64,000 nucleotides of DNA from Palsa-465 sp963800475 (GTDB taxonomy: Bacteria > Actinomycetota > Thermoleophilia > Solirubrobacterales > Solirubrobacteraceae): positions 682,001-746,000 of the forward strand of contig CAWDAZ010000002.1 in the NCBI GenBank assembly GCA_963800475.1, given 5' to 3'. Shown here in pieces: positions 44,064 through 52,211 of the stretch (position 1 is its first letter; the number at the start of each line of letters is the position of its first letter). A program made the translations under genes and the position numbers. The notes under the pieces were generated by a model. That model worked only from the letters and a program-made list of their open reading frames with translations, made no database searches and was not told where the DNA came from.

Positions 44064-45812
44064 GTGAGCACACGCATGACCGCAATGCTGGTGTCCGCAG
44101 TCGCCGTGGCGGGGATCGGCGCGATCGCCGCCCAGGCGGCGTCGGCAGGGGGCGATCATCACGCCGGCGCCGGCCATCACCATGGCGGCGGGCATCACAA
44201 CGCACCGCCGCGCAACCCGAACGGATCACACGACGGGAGCGGATCGCAGGGCGCCGTCCCGTCTGCCACCCCGATCAAGCACCTGGTCGTGATCTTTCAG
44301 GAGAACGTCTCGTTCGACCACTACTTCGGCACCTACCCCTATGCGACCAACGCTGGCGGCGAGCCGGCGTTCCACGCCGCGCCGGGGACTCCATCGGTGA
44401 ACGGCCTGCTCGGGACGCTGCTCACGAGCAACCCGAACTCCGCCAACCCGCAGCGGCTCGACCGCTCGCAGGCGCTCACTTGTGACCAGAACCACGGCTA
44501 CACAGCCGAGCAGAAGGCGTTCGACATGGGTCTGATGGACAAGTTCGTCCAGAACACCGACGTCGAGAGCTGCTCGCCGCCGGACAAGACGGCCTCGAAC
44601 CTGGTGATGGACTACTACGACGGCAACACCGTCACCGGGCTGTGGAACTACGCCCAGCATTTCGCGATGAGCGACAACTCCTACAGCGACACGTTCGGAC
44701 CCTCGACGCCGGGAGCGATCAACGTCACCGCCGGCAACACGTATGGCGCGATCTGCGGGCCGACCAGCGCCGTGTTCGGCGGGACGCCGTGCCCCGACGC
44801 GCCGGGCAGCGATTCCGCGACCCCCGGGTCGCCCAAGTCGCAGGGCACCGAGACCGTGTACAGCGACTCGGACCCCAACTACGACATCTGCTCCTCCACG
44901 CAGGACCACAAGACAGCGGCGCAGACGATCCAGATGGGCGGAGAGAACATCGGTGACCTGCTCGACACGGCCGGGATCAGCTGGGGCTGGTTCCAGGGCG
45001 GGTTCGCGAGCCCCAGCTACACGCCCGGCAACCCGAGCTCCGATGACCTGTCGGCCGTGTGCACCGGCTCGCACACGAATGTCGGCGGGGCGAGTCAGCT
45101 CGACTACAACCCCCACCACGAGCCGTTCCAGTACTACGCCTCGACCGCCAACCCGAAGCACCTGCCGCCGACGTCGGTCGCGGCGATCGGCACGCAGGAC
45201 CAGGCCAATCACCAGTACGACCTGAGGGACTTCTGGGCCGCGGCCGACGGTGGCAACCTCCCGGCGGTCTCGTACCTGAAGGCGGCCGACTACCAGGACG
45301 GCCACGCGGGTTATTCGGATCCGCTCGACGAGCAGACCTGGCTCGTCGACACGATCAACCGCCTGCAGCGGATGTCCAGCTGGAAGAGCACCGCGGTGGT
45401 GGTTCTGTACGACGACAGCGACGGCTGGTACGACCACCAGATGGGCCCCACCGTCAGCCAGTCCCAGACGCCGCTCGACGCGCTGACCGGGACCGGCAGC
45501 TGCGGGACCAACACGGCCGAGGTCCCGGGCGGGCAGCAGGCCCGGTGCGGCGTTGGCCCGCGACAGCCGCTGCTGGTGATCTCGCCGTTCAGCAAGCCGA
45601 ACTTCGTGGACGGCACGTTCACGTCGCAGTCCTCAGTGGTCCGGTTCATCGAGGACAACTGGCTGCACAGCACGCGGATCGGCGGCGGCTCGGCCGACGC
45701 GTGGGCGGGGACGCTCGCGACCATGTTCGAGTTCTCGAGGCCGAACGATCGGTCGCTGATCCTCAACCCGTCGACCGGCGAGCCCACCTCCAGGGGCCAA
45801 GCCGGCCACTGA
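44064..45812 (+). CDS. Secreted phosphoesterase (phospholipase C / acid phosphatase family), His-rich lead
   Basis: A 582-residue exported enzyme of the phosphoesterase family (phospholipase C/AcpA type). GTG 44064 follows AAGGGAG. After the signal peptide (about 1-28) comes a striking His-rich stretch (DHHAGAGHHHGGGHHN, nine His in about 20 residues) that could bind metal. The family motif ENVSFDHYFGTYP follows near residue 80, then FGPSTPGAINVTAGNTYG, and VVLYDDSDGWYDHQ near the C-terminus. It may release phosphate from lipids or other esters outside the cell. A strong hairpin follows the stop. Confidence 0.9.
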   Translation: MSTRMTAMLVSAVAVAGIGAIAAQAASAGGDHHAGAGHHHGGGHHNAPPRNPNGSHDGSGSQGAVPSATPIKHLVVIFQENVSFDHYFGTYPYATNAGGEPAFHAAPGTPSVNGLLGTLLTSNPNSANPQRLDRSQALTCDQNHGYTAEQKAFDMGLMDKFVQNTDVESCSPPDKTASNLVMDYYDGNTVTGLWNYAQHFAMSDNSYSDTFGPSTPGAINVTAGNTYGAICGPTSAVFGGTPCPDAPGSDSATPGSPKSQGTETVYSDSDPNYDICSSTQDHKTAAQTIQMGGENIGDLLDTAGISWGWFQGGFASPSYTPGNPSSDDLSAVCTGSHTNVGGASQLDYNPHHEPFQYYASTANPKHLPPTSVAAIGTQDQANHQYDLRDFWAAADGGNLPAVSYLKAADYQDGHAGYSDPLDEQTWLVDTINRLQRMSSWKSTAVVVLYDDSDGWYDHQMGPTVSQSQTPLDALTGTGSCGTNTAEVPGGQQARCGVGPRQPLLVISPFSKPNFVDGTFTSQSSVVRFIEDNWLHSTRIGGGSADAWAGTLATMFEFSRPNDRSLILNPSTGEPTSRGQAGH

Positions 45813-45827
45813 CAGCGGCTGGCGCGA

Positions 45828-45851
45828 GAGGGGCGCCTGCGGGCGCCCCTC
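45828..45851 (+). terminator. Hairpin after phosphoesterase gene
   Basis: A perfect ten-base stem, GAGGGGCGCC (45828-45837) with GGCGCCCCTC (45842-45851), and a TGCG loop, 15 bases after the stop codon. No T-run follows, as is common in high-GC genomes, so it is a likely but not certain terminator. Its right arm is the first part of the tandem repeat next to it. Confidence 0.65.
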
Positions 45852-45937
45852 TGCGCCGCGCTTGTGGGCGCCCTCTGCGCCGCGCTTGTGGGCGCCCTCT
45901 CCGCCGCGCTTGTGGGCGCCCTCTCCGCCGCGTCAGT
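45841..45937 (+). repeat. Four tandem 24-base repeats
   Basis: Units at 45841-45865 (25 bases, one extra C), 45866-45889, 45890-45913 and 45914-45937 follow GGGCGCCCTCTGCGCCGCGC(TTGT) with small changes; the last is diverged at its 3' end. The first unit contains the right arm of the terminator hairpin. The array could be a variable-number repeat. It has no spacers, so it is not a CRISPR. Confidence 0.85.
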
Positions 45938-46067
45938 GGGTGAACCGGATGGTCCGCGACGCCCGGCGCCCCGCGACGTCCTCGGCCGTGACCGTGAGCC
46001 AGTTGCCGCCGCTGCGGATCGCTCGCAATGGGACCTGCGCGGGCGAGGCGCCGCACGGGCGAGGCAC
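45933..46067 (-). pseudogene. C-terminal fragment of an exported Ig-like protein
   Basis: A short frame of 44 residues from GTG 46067: the last 34 read QVPLRAIRSGGNWLTVTAEDVAG and then RRASRTIRFTH before a TGA. This looks like the last beta strands of an Ig-like or Big-type domain that ends many exported actinobacterial proteins, with no N-terminal part. It starts three bases after the VOC stop codon and ends in the last tandem repeat unit. A gene remnant is the simplest reading. Confidence 0.4.
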
Positions 46068-46070
46068 GCG

Positions 46071-46466
46071 TCAGCCGTCCTCGGGGCGTGGCGCGTAGCG
46101 GTGGTGGAGCATCAGCGCATTGCCGTCTGGATCGGCGAAGAAGGCCATGTGGCAGACGCCCGTGTCGAAGATCTCGCCCTCGAACCCGATCCCGCGCCCC
46201 TCGAGCTCGGCGCGCGCCGCCTCGACGTCGTCGACGTGGAGCGCCATCGCGGTCTTGTTGATGTTGTGGCCGATCCCCATCGCTGCGCCGTCGATGATCG
46301 AGATCGTCACGTTGCCCGTCTCGAACTCGGCATAGTTGCGCTCGGGCATGTACCGCGACCGCGGCAGCCCGAGCTTGTTGCCGTAGAAGTCGATCGACGC
46401 ATCGAAGTTCTGCGTCGAGAACGGCACGAAGTCGACGCCGGTGATCAGTTGCTCGGTGGTGGCCAT
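46071..46466 (-). CDS. VOC-family (glyoxalase/bleomycin-resistance-like) protein
   Basis: A 131-residue VOC-fold protein: VDFVPFSTQNFDASIDFYGNKLGLPRS at the start, FETGNVTISIIDG in the middle and MAFFADPDGNALMLHHRYAP at the end, the usual betaalphabeta-beta-beta repeat. Possible metal ligands His and Glu are in HNINKTAMALHVDDVE and FETG. It starts at ATG 46466 with AGGAG upstream. It may be a lyase, dioxygenase or binding protein. Confidence 0.9.
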   Translation of the reverse strand: MATTEQLITGVDFVPFSTQNFDASIDFYGNKLGLPRSRYMPERNYAEFETGNVTISIIDGAAMGIGHNINKTAMALHVDDVEAARAELEGRGIGFEGEIFDTGVCHMAFFADPDGNALMLHHRYAPRPEDG

Positions 46467-46512
46467 GGTCGCTCCTGTGTGGCTGGGTGGTCGGACCGGG
46501 AGACTACGCCGC

Positions 46513-47118
46513 GTGATCTCAGAGCTCGAGACGCCACACGGACCAGCGCGCGTGCATCTGCACGTGGTCGACGGCGCGAGCGCGGCGCTGGTGCTCGGGC
46601 ACGGCGCGGGTGGTGGCGTCGGCGCCCCCGACCTGCAGGCCGCCGCGAGCGAAGCCGGTGAGCTCGGCGTGAGCGTGGCGCTGGTCGAGCAGCCCTACCG
46701 CGTGGCGGGCCGGCGCTCGCAACCGCCGGCCACGCAACTCGACGCGGCGTGGCTGGCGGTGATCGAGCAGTTGCGCGCGGGCGCGCTCGCGGACGCCAGG
46801 GTCGTCGCCGGCGGCCGCTCCGCTGGCGCGCGGGTCGCGTGCCGGACCGCCGCCGAGGCCGGCGCCGTCGCGGTGCTGTGCCTCGCGTTCCCGCTTCACC
46901 CGCCCGGGCGCGCCGACGATCCCTCGAAGAGCAGGCTCCCCGAGCTCGAGGAGGTCCGCGTACCGGTGCTGGTGGTGCAGGGCGAGCGCGACCCGTTCGG
47001 GATGCCGCCGGCCGGCTGGCGCCGGACCGTCGTTCGTGTCCCGGGCAACCACTCGCTGCGAAGCGCCTCGGCGGTGAGGGACGCCGTCGCGGCCTGGCTC
47101 CCGCGGGTCCTCAGCTAG
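46513..47118 (+). CDS. Alpha/beta hydrolase, KANL3/Tex30-like
   Basis: A 201-residue hydrolase from GTG 46513: ALVLGHGAGGGVGAPDLQAAA, nucleophile elbow GGRSAGAR (Ser), Asp in VQGERDPFG and His in PGNHSLR. This layout is the Tex30/KANL3-like family. Substrate unknown. Its last eight bases overlap the 3' end of the converging flavoprotein gene. Confidence 0.85.
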   Translation: MISELETPHGPARVHLHVVDGASAALVLGHGAGGGVGAPDLQAAASEAGELGVSVALVEQPYRVAGRRSQPPATQLDAAWLAVIEQLRAGALADARVVAGGRSAGARVACRTAAEAGAVAVLCLAFPLHPPGRADDPSKSRLPELEEVRVPVLVVQGERDPFGMPPAGWRRTVVRVPGNHSLRSASAVRDAVAAWLPRVLS

Positions 47119-48799
47119 GCGCCTGCCCCGCCGCCGCCAGGCGCTGGTGGATCAGGCTAACGGCCATCGACCCTTCGCCGACGGCCGATGCGCATCGCTT
47201 GATCGACCCAGCGTGCACGTCGCCGACCGCGAAGATCCCGGGCTGGCTCGTCTCGAGGAACAGCGGCCGGTCTCCGTCGGTATACGCGCCCAAATCGGCC
47301 CGCTTCACATCGCGGCCCGTCTTCAGGAAGCCCTTCTCGTCGCATGCCACGAGCCCGCCCATCCACTCCGTGTGCGGATCGGCTCCGATGAACACGAACA
47401 GTGCCTTCACGGGAAGCTCGTGGCGCTCGCCCGTGTTCCGGTCCTGAGTGACGACGCTCTCCAGCCCGTCCTCGCCGCGCAGCTCGACGACCTCGCGGTG
47501 CTTCATAACCTCGACCTGGGGGCGCTGCGCGAGCTCGTCGATCAGGTAGCGCGACATAGACTTGGCGAGCTCGTCACCGCGGATCATCAGCTTGCAGCTG
47601 CTCGCGTGCTTCGAGAGGAACATCGCAGCCTGCCCGGCAGAGTTCCCGCCGCCGACGATCAGCACCGGGTCGTGCTCGCACATCTGAGCTTCGGCGATCG
47701 TCGCCGCGTAGTAGACGCCGTTGCCTTCGAAGCGCTGCAGGTCGGGAACGTCGAGCTTGCGGTACCGCGCTCCGGTCGCGACGATCACGGCACGGCTGTG
47801 GACGACCTCTCCCGTGTCCAGGCCGATCGCGTAATGCGAGTTCTCGTGCGCGAGGCTGACCGCCTCGGCCGGCACGACCAGCCGCGCTCCGAACTTGCGC
47901 GCCTGGAGCCCGGCGCGCTCGGCGAGCTCGCTGCCCGAGATCCCGGCCGGGAACCCGAGGTAGTTCTCGATCCGCGACGAGGTGCTCGCCTGCCCTCCGA
48001 ACGCGATCGCCTCGACCGCCTGCGTGTCCAGGCCCTCCGAGGCGCCATACACCGCCGCCGCGAGGCCGGCCGGGCCGCCGCCCACGATCACAAGGTCGCA
48101 CATCGGAGGCGCCGCGCCGCGGGCCCCGAGCCCGAGCTCGGCCGCGAGCTCCGCGTTCGTCGGGTTGCGCAGCGTCTTGCCGGCGACGATCACGACGGGC
48201 GTCTCGGCGGGCTCGACCGCGAGCGTCTGAAGCAGCTCTTCGGCCTCCTCGTCCTGCTCGAGCTCGACCCACTGGTACGGCAGCCGGTTGCGGGCCAGGA
48301 ACTCGCGCAGCCGCAGCGAGTCGCTCGAGAAACGAGAGCCGATCACCTTCGCCCCGCCGCCGACCTCGATCAGGATCTCGCGCCTGGCCATGTACGCGCC
48401 GAAGATCAGGTTCGCGAGGTTCTCCTCATTGCGGAGGAAGCGCTTGAACCTCCGCAGCGGCACGTAGATGACCTCCCCGGGGTCCCGCACGACCGCGGTC
48501 AGGTACGGCCGCCCCCCGGTCAGCAGGTTCAGCTCGCCGAGGAACCGGCGGGGTCCGTGGACGGCGATCAGGCGGTTCTCGGTTCCGTAGCCGCGCACGA
48601 TCGTGACGGCCCCCGACTCGACCACGTAGAAGTCGTAGGAGTCGTCGCCCTCCTGGAACAGGATGTCGCCCGGCTCGACGGTGACGATGTCCCCGACCAT
48701 CCGCAACCGCGCCAGCTGTTCGTCGTCAAGCCACGGGAACGCGCCCTGGCGGTTGGGCGGCTCTTCCAGTCCGAACCCGAGTGGCTCGCCGGTCCTCAT
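47111..48799 (-). CDS. cNMP-binding, thioredoxin-reductase-like flavoprotein without redox cysteines
   Basis: A 562-residue, three-part protein: cyclic-nucleotide-binding domain (about 25-135; FLGELNLLTGGRPY), a glutaredoxin-like domain (about 150-225; SRFSSDSLRLREFLARNRLPYQWVEL) and a thioredoxin-reductase-like FAD/NADPH part (from 233; VIVGGGPAGLAAAVYGASEGL, VLIVGGGNSAGQAAMFL, GIFAVGDVHAGSIKRCASAVGEGS). The CxxC site of thioredoxin reductase is replaced by YYAATIAE (363-370), and the glutaredoxin CxxC by RFSS. So it cannot be a normal disulfide reductase; it may pass electrons through flavin, under cNMP control. Members of this architecture occur in other actinobacteria. Confidence 0.88.
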   Translation of the reverse strand: MRTGEPLGFGLEEPPNRQGAFPWLDDEQLARLRMVGDIVTVEPGDILFQEGDDSYDFYVVESGAVTIVRGYGTENRLIAVHGPRRFLGELNLLTGGRPYLTAVVRDPGEVIYVPLRRFKRFLRNEENLANLIFGAYMARREILIEVGGGAKVIGSRFSSDSLRLREFLARNRLPYQWVELEQDEEAEELLQTLAVEPAETPVVIVAGKTLRNPTNAELAAELGLGARGAAPPMCDLVIVGGGPAGLAAAVYGASEGLDTQAVEAIAFGGQASTSSRIENYLGFPAGISGSELAERAGLQARKFGARLVVPAEAVSLAHENSHYAIGLDTGEVVHSRAVIVATGARYRKLDVPDLQRFEGNGVYYAATIAEAQMCEHDPVLIVGGGNSAGQAAMFLSKHASSCKLMIRGDELAKSMSRYLIDELAQRPQVEVMKHREVVELRGEDGLESVVTQDRNTGERHELPVKALFVFIGADPHTEWMGGLVACDEKGFLKTGRDVKRADLGAYTDGDRPLFLETSQPGIFAVGDVHAGSIKRCASAVGEGSMAVSLIHQRLAAAGQAPS

Positions 48800-48843
48800 G
48801 CACCAAGCTTGGCGAAGTCGTCAAGCGGGCCCGGAGGTCACAC

Positions 48844-48893
48844 GCAACTATTGGTTGCGTATCTGTGATAGCGTATGCGCAACCGTTGGTTGC
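48844..48893. promoter_or_regulatory. Two palindromic operators upstream of SRPBCC-ArsR cassette
   Basis: GCAACTATTGGTTGC (48844-48858) and GCAACCGTTGGTTGC (48879-48893), 35 bases apart. The second is a perfect six-base-arm palindrome; the first has one mismatch. They lie between divergent genes, 24 bases before the SRPBCC start, and suit the ArsR-type regulator coded in the cassette. Confidence 0.7.
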
Positions 48894-48916
48894 ACAAACG
48901 AATGGAAGGAGGGCCG

Positions 48917-49378
48917 ATGGTTCCGGAGAGCGTGGAGCGAGAGGTCGTGATCGAGGCGCCGGTCGAGTTCGTGTGGTCGATCGTCACCGAGCCCGAGCAC
49001 GTCGCCAAATGGCTGAGCGACTCGGTCGAGATCGACGCGCGGGCCGGCGGCGACGCGGCCTTCGTCTGGGATCGGCACGGGATCACACGCGCGCGCGTGG
49101 AGAAGGTCGAGCCACCGCATTTGTTCGCGTTCAGGTGGGTGGCCACGACCGGCGCGCACCCCGGGCAGCCGGTCGCCGACGGCAACTCGACCCTGGTCGA
49201 GTTCCATCTCAGCCCCGAGGGCGACGGGACTCGCGTTCGCGTGGTGGAGACCGGGTTTCCGCGGCTCGAGCGATCCGAACAGGAGCGCTACGACGTCGCC
49301 GACAGCCACGACAGCGGCTGGGAGCGCGAGCTCGGGGAGCTCGTCGACTACGCCACGCGGGTGCGGGTCTCGGCGTGA
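48917..49378 (+). CDS. SRPBCC/AHSA1-family protein
   Basis: A 153-residue SRPBCC-fold protein: REVVIEAPVEFVWSIVTEPEHVAKWLSDSVEID at the start and GWERELGELVDYATRVR at the end, as in the AHSA1 (Aha1) family. ATG 48917 has GGAGGG just upstream. Such genes often pair with an ArsR regulator in actinobacteria; the ligand is unknown. It overlaps the ArsR gene by GTGA. Confidence 0.92.
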   Translation: MVPESVEREVVIEAPVEFVWSIVTEPEHVAKWLSDSVEIDARAGGDAAFVWDRHGITRARVEKVEPPHLFAFRWVATTGAHPGQPVADGNSTLVEFHLSPEGDGTRVRVVETGFPRLERSEQERYDVADSHDSGWERELGELVDYATRVRVSA

Positions 49379-49725
49379 CGAGCGACCGCGACGAGGAGGG
49401 CGACGCGCTGTGGGCCGCGATCGGAGACCCCACCCGGCGGCGGCTGCTCGACCTGATGCTGGCACGCGGAGAATCGACCGCCACCGCGCTTTCGCGGGAG
49501 TTGCCGGTCACGCGCCAGGCCGTCGCCAAGCACCTGGTGGTCCTCGATCGGGCGGGCCTCGTCGAGGCGCACCGCAACGGACGCGAGCTCCGCTACCGGG
49601 TGCGGCCGGACCGGCTCGACGCAGCACGGCGGTCGATCGCCCGCGTCGCCGCGGGTTGGGAACAGCGACTGGGAGCGATCAAGCGCCTGGCCGAGAGCGA
49701 ATGGAGGCGACGAAGTGAGCACTGA
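49375..49725 (+). CDS. ArsR-family transcriptional regulator
   Basis: A 116-residue ArsR-type winged-helix protein from GTG 49375: LWAAIGDPTRRRLLDLMLARGESTATALSRELPVTRQAVAKHLVVLDRAGLVEAHRNGRELRYRV. No metal-binding Cys or His cluster is seen, so it belongs to the metal-free group that often pairs with SRPBCC proteins. It probably binds the paired palindromes upstream. It overlaps the DUF2182 gene by 11 bases. Confidence 0.93.
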   Translation: MTSDRDEEGDALWAAIGDPTRRRLLDLMLARGESTATALSRELPVTRQAVAKHLVVLDRAGLVEAHRNGRELRYRVRPDRLDAARRSIARVAAGWEQRLGAIKRLAESEWRRRSEH

Positions 49726-50404
49726 GACTGCATGCCGGCAGCGGCTTCCCGTGAGCGGGGCTCCGGCCGGGGTGACGCGCGCCGTCGCGGCGACTCTCGT
49801 GGTGGCCGCGGCGTGCTGGGTTATCGCGATCCGGCTGATGAACGGGATGGATATGGGCGTCGCGACCCGGCTCGGATCGTTCGGGTTCTTCGTCGCCGCG
49901 TGGGCCTCGATGATGGCCGCGATGATGCTCCCGGGGACGGCGCCGGCGGTGGCCAGAAGCGCTCGGGCGCGCGGCGCGCTGCACCGAGTACCCGTGTTGC
50001 TCGTGTCGTACCTGGCCGTGTGGACGCTGCTCGGACTCCCGGTCTACGGCTTGGATCGCCCGCACGGCGCGATCGCCGCCGGTGTCGTCGCGATCGCCGC
50101 GGGTGCATACGAGCTGACCCCGCTGAAGCGCCACTGCCGGCGCCGCTGCCGCGAGCAGGTGCGGTCCGGGTTCGAGCTCGGGCGCTACTGCGTGGGATCG
50201 AGCATCGGATTGATGCTGATGATGGTCGCGGTCGCCGCGATGAGCGTCGTGTGGATGTCGGCGATCGCGGCCGTGGTGCTCGTACAGAAGCTGCTGGCGC
50301 CCAGGGCCGCGATCGATGTTCCGCTGGCTGTCGCGATCGTCGCGTTCGGAGCCCTGGTGCTGATCGCGCCGGCGTCGATTCCCGGCCTCGTGCCGGCGAT
50401 GTGA
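49715..50404 (+). CDS. DUF2182 membrane protein (predicted metal-binding)
   Basis: A 229-residue membrane protein with about six helices from GTG 49715. Signatures: FFVAAWASMMAAMMLPGTAPAV (Met-rich) and YELTPLKRHCRRRCREQ, with a Cys pair in the loop and SSIGLMLMMVAVAAMSVVWM. The DUF2182 family is predicted to bind metal, with Met/Cys residues that suit copper. It is the third gene of the cassette. Confidence 0.88.
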   Translation: MSTETACRQRLPVSGAPAGVTRAVAATLVVAAACWVIAIRLMNGMDMGVATRLGSFGFFVAAWASMMAAMMLPGTAPAVARSARARGALHRVPVLLVSYLAVWTLLGLPVYGLDRPHGAIAAGVVAIAAGAYELTPLKRHCRRRCREQVRSGFELGRYCVGSSIGLMLMMVAVAAMSVVWMSAIAAVVLVQKLLAPRAAIDVPLAVAIVAFGALVLIAPASIPGLVPAM

Positions 50405-50424
50405 AAACAAGAAAGGAGCTGGAA

Positions 50425-51213
50425 ATGCCAGACAAGAAGACCGGAACACGAGAGGAATGGCTCGCAGCCAGGCTCGAGTTGCTCGAGGAGGAGAAGCAGC
50501 TGACCCGCCGCAGCGACGAACTGGCGCGGCGGCGCCGGGAGCTGCCGTGGGTCCGGGTCGACAAGGACTACCCGTTCGAGACCGCCGAGGGACCTGCGTC
50601 GCTCCCCGACCTGTTCCGGGGGCGTTCGCAGCTGCTCGTATACCACTTCATGTTCGGGCCCGAGTACAGCGCCGGGTGCCCCGCGTGCTCAGCGATTGCG
50701 GACGGCTTCAACGGGATCGAGAACCACCTGGCCAGCCACGACGTGATGCTGTGGGCGGTGTCGCAGGCTCCAGTCGCGAAGCTGGAGGCGTACAAGCGGC
50801 GGATGGGATGGAGCTTCCCGTGGGCGTCATCGTCCGGAAGCGACTTCAACTACGACTTCCACGTCTCGCTCTCGGAGGGCGAAAGACGCGCCGGCGCGTA
50901 CGAATACAACTTCCGCGAATCGAACGTCTTCTCGCCCCCTGAGGACGCGCGCGTGCCGTTCGACGCATGGGCCGCGGAGAGCGGCACCGACTGGGCTACG
51001 TACACGCGTCAGCGTCCGGGCATGAGCGCGTTCGCGCTCGAGGGCGGGGTCGTGTTCCACACCTACTCGGCGTACGCCCGCGGCCTGGACGGACTGTGGG
51101 GCATGTACCAATGGCTGGACCGTGCGCCGCTGGGCAGAAACGAGACGCGCAGCCCCGACGGCCCGCTCAACTGGTTCCGCCGTCACGACGAGTACGAGCT
51201 CGTGTCGCGATAG
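50425..51213 (+). CDS. DUF899 thioredoxin-like protein
   Basis: A 262-residue DUF899 protein from ATG 50425 (GAAAGGAG upstream). Seen: LPWVRVDKDYPFETAEGPASLPDLFRGRSQLLVYHFMFGPEYSAGCPACSAIADGFNG with a CPAC motif, then WSFPWASSSGSDFNYDFHVS. The family is thioredoxin-like; the CxxC is intact here. It ends the four-gene cassette and may act on the same oxidised or metal-linked substrate as its neighbours. Confidence 0.93.
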   Translation: MPDKKTGTREEWLAARLELLEEEKQLTRRSDELARRRRELPWVRVDKDYPFETAEGPASLPDLFRGRSQLLVYHFMFGPEYSAGCPACSAIADGFNGIENHLASHDVMLWAVSQAPVAKLEAYKRRMGWSFPWASSSGSDFNYDFHVSLSEGERRAGAYEYNFRESNVFSPPEDARVPFDAWAAESGTDWATYTRQRPGMSAFALEGGVVFHTYSAYARGLDGLWGMYQWLDRAPLGRNETRSPDGPLNWFRRHDEYELVSR

Positions 51214-51260
51214 ACGAGCCCTGGTCGACATCCGTGTGAGGAATTAGGCTTCTACGCGGG

Positions 51261-52091
51261 ATGAGGCTCGTGGCACCCCTGGCGCTGGCCGGCGGTTGGT
51301 GGATCTTTCTGATCTTCATCGTCGTGACCCTGCTCGTGGTCGCGTTCGGCTACTACACGGTGTGGGGAAGCGGTATCCACCAGCGGCCGTACCGGCGCCC
51401 CGGGGAGGCGCCGGAGAGCCCGAGCGAGCTTGCCCACGACATCACGCAGGAGGTCGGCAACTGGGAGCGCGGAACCGACAGCGGTCGCCGCCGTCAGCGA
51501 CCGCCTGCGGTCCGGGTGCCGATCGATCCCACGGTCGCCGCAGCGCTCGCCGAGTGGCGGAGCGCCCCGCCCACGGCGCCGCGCCTCGCCCCGCCGGTCG
51601 GGTCCGAGGACCACGTGATCGGGCCTCCCGGGGGGACGAGCGTCGCGGTGTACGTGGACCTCACCTCGGGACCGTGCCGGAACGCGGTTCGCCTGCTGAC
51701 CGGGTTCACCCGGCAGCGTCCCCTGCAGGTCGCGGTGCGCCACCTCCCGCTCGCCGACGTCCACGCGCTGTCGCTCACGGCGGCCGAGGCGCTCGAGGCG
51801 GCCGCCGCCCAGGGCAGCTTCTTCGAGTTGCTCGAGCGTCTCGCGGAGGCGGGCCTGGCCGACGAGCAGGCGGTGCTGGCGGCCGGCTCGGAGTGCGTCT
51901 CCGATCCCGAGCGGCTCCGGGGGGAGGTCGCCGGGGGCCGCCACCGCCCGAGGATCGTTGGGCAGATCCGTGAGGCTGTCGCGAGTGGAGCGCGGGGTGT
52001 TCCGGAGATCTACATCGACGGCGAGCACTACGCGGGCGCGCTGACCGTGGATCCGCTCACCAAGGCGCTGAACGCGGTGGCGCCGGGCTAG
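51261..52091 (+). CDS. Membrane-anchored DsbA-like protein, single cysteine
   Basis: A 276-residue protein with one N-terminal helix (13-30), a disordered stretch (about 40-110), and a thioredoxin-like part. At the active site, YVDLTSGPCRNAVRLL has Cys139 alone; relatives have C-x-x-C. The cis-Pro loop is kept (GVPEIYIDGEHYAG). With only one Cys near the site, it may be a reductase-independent chaperone or an antiporter-linked DsbA relative (the family includes C-terminal parts of NhaA fusions). Cys898-type second residues elsewhere (GSECVS) are far from the site. Confidence 0.8.
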   Translation: MRLVAPLALAGGWWIFLIFIVVTLLVVAFGYYTVWGSGIHQRPYRRPGEAPESPSELAHDITQEVGNWERGTDSGRRRQRPPAVRVPIDPTVAAALAEWRSAPPTAPRLAPPVGSEDHVIGPPGGTSVAVYVDLTSGPCRNAVRLLTGFTRQRPLQVAVRHLPLADVHALSLTAAEALEAAAAQGSFFELLERLAEAGLADEQAVLAAGSECVSDPERLRGEVAGGRHRPRIVGQIREAVASGARGVPEIYIDGEHYAGALTVDPLTKALNAVAPG

Positions 52092-52211
52092 GCAGGGCTC
52101 GGCTGACCCGGTGCGTTCAGCCCCGGGCGTTGATTTCAAACGTCGAAACTGCGAGTGTTAGACCCAGTTCCGGAGCTTTGGTCACCGGAGGGTCAACCCG
52201 GGAAGACGAGG

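Noticed and set aside
45841..45937. Tandem repeats considered as a CRISPR array
   Set aside because: Units touch with no unique spacers, and no cas genes are present.
45763..46056. Minus-strand frame with GRPQARRR repeats
   Set aside because: It only translates the tandem DNA repeat, overlaps the end of the phosphoesterase gene and has no ribosome-binding site.
47147..48868. A 573-codon plus-strand frame over the cNMP flavoprotein
   Set aside because: Shadow of a gene with FAD, NADPH and cNMP motifs.
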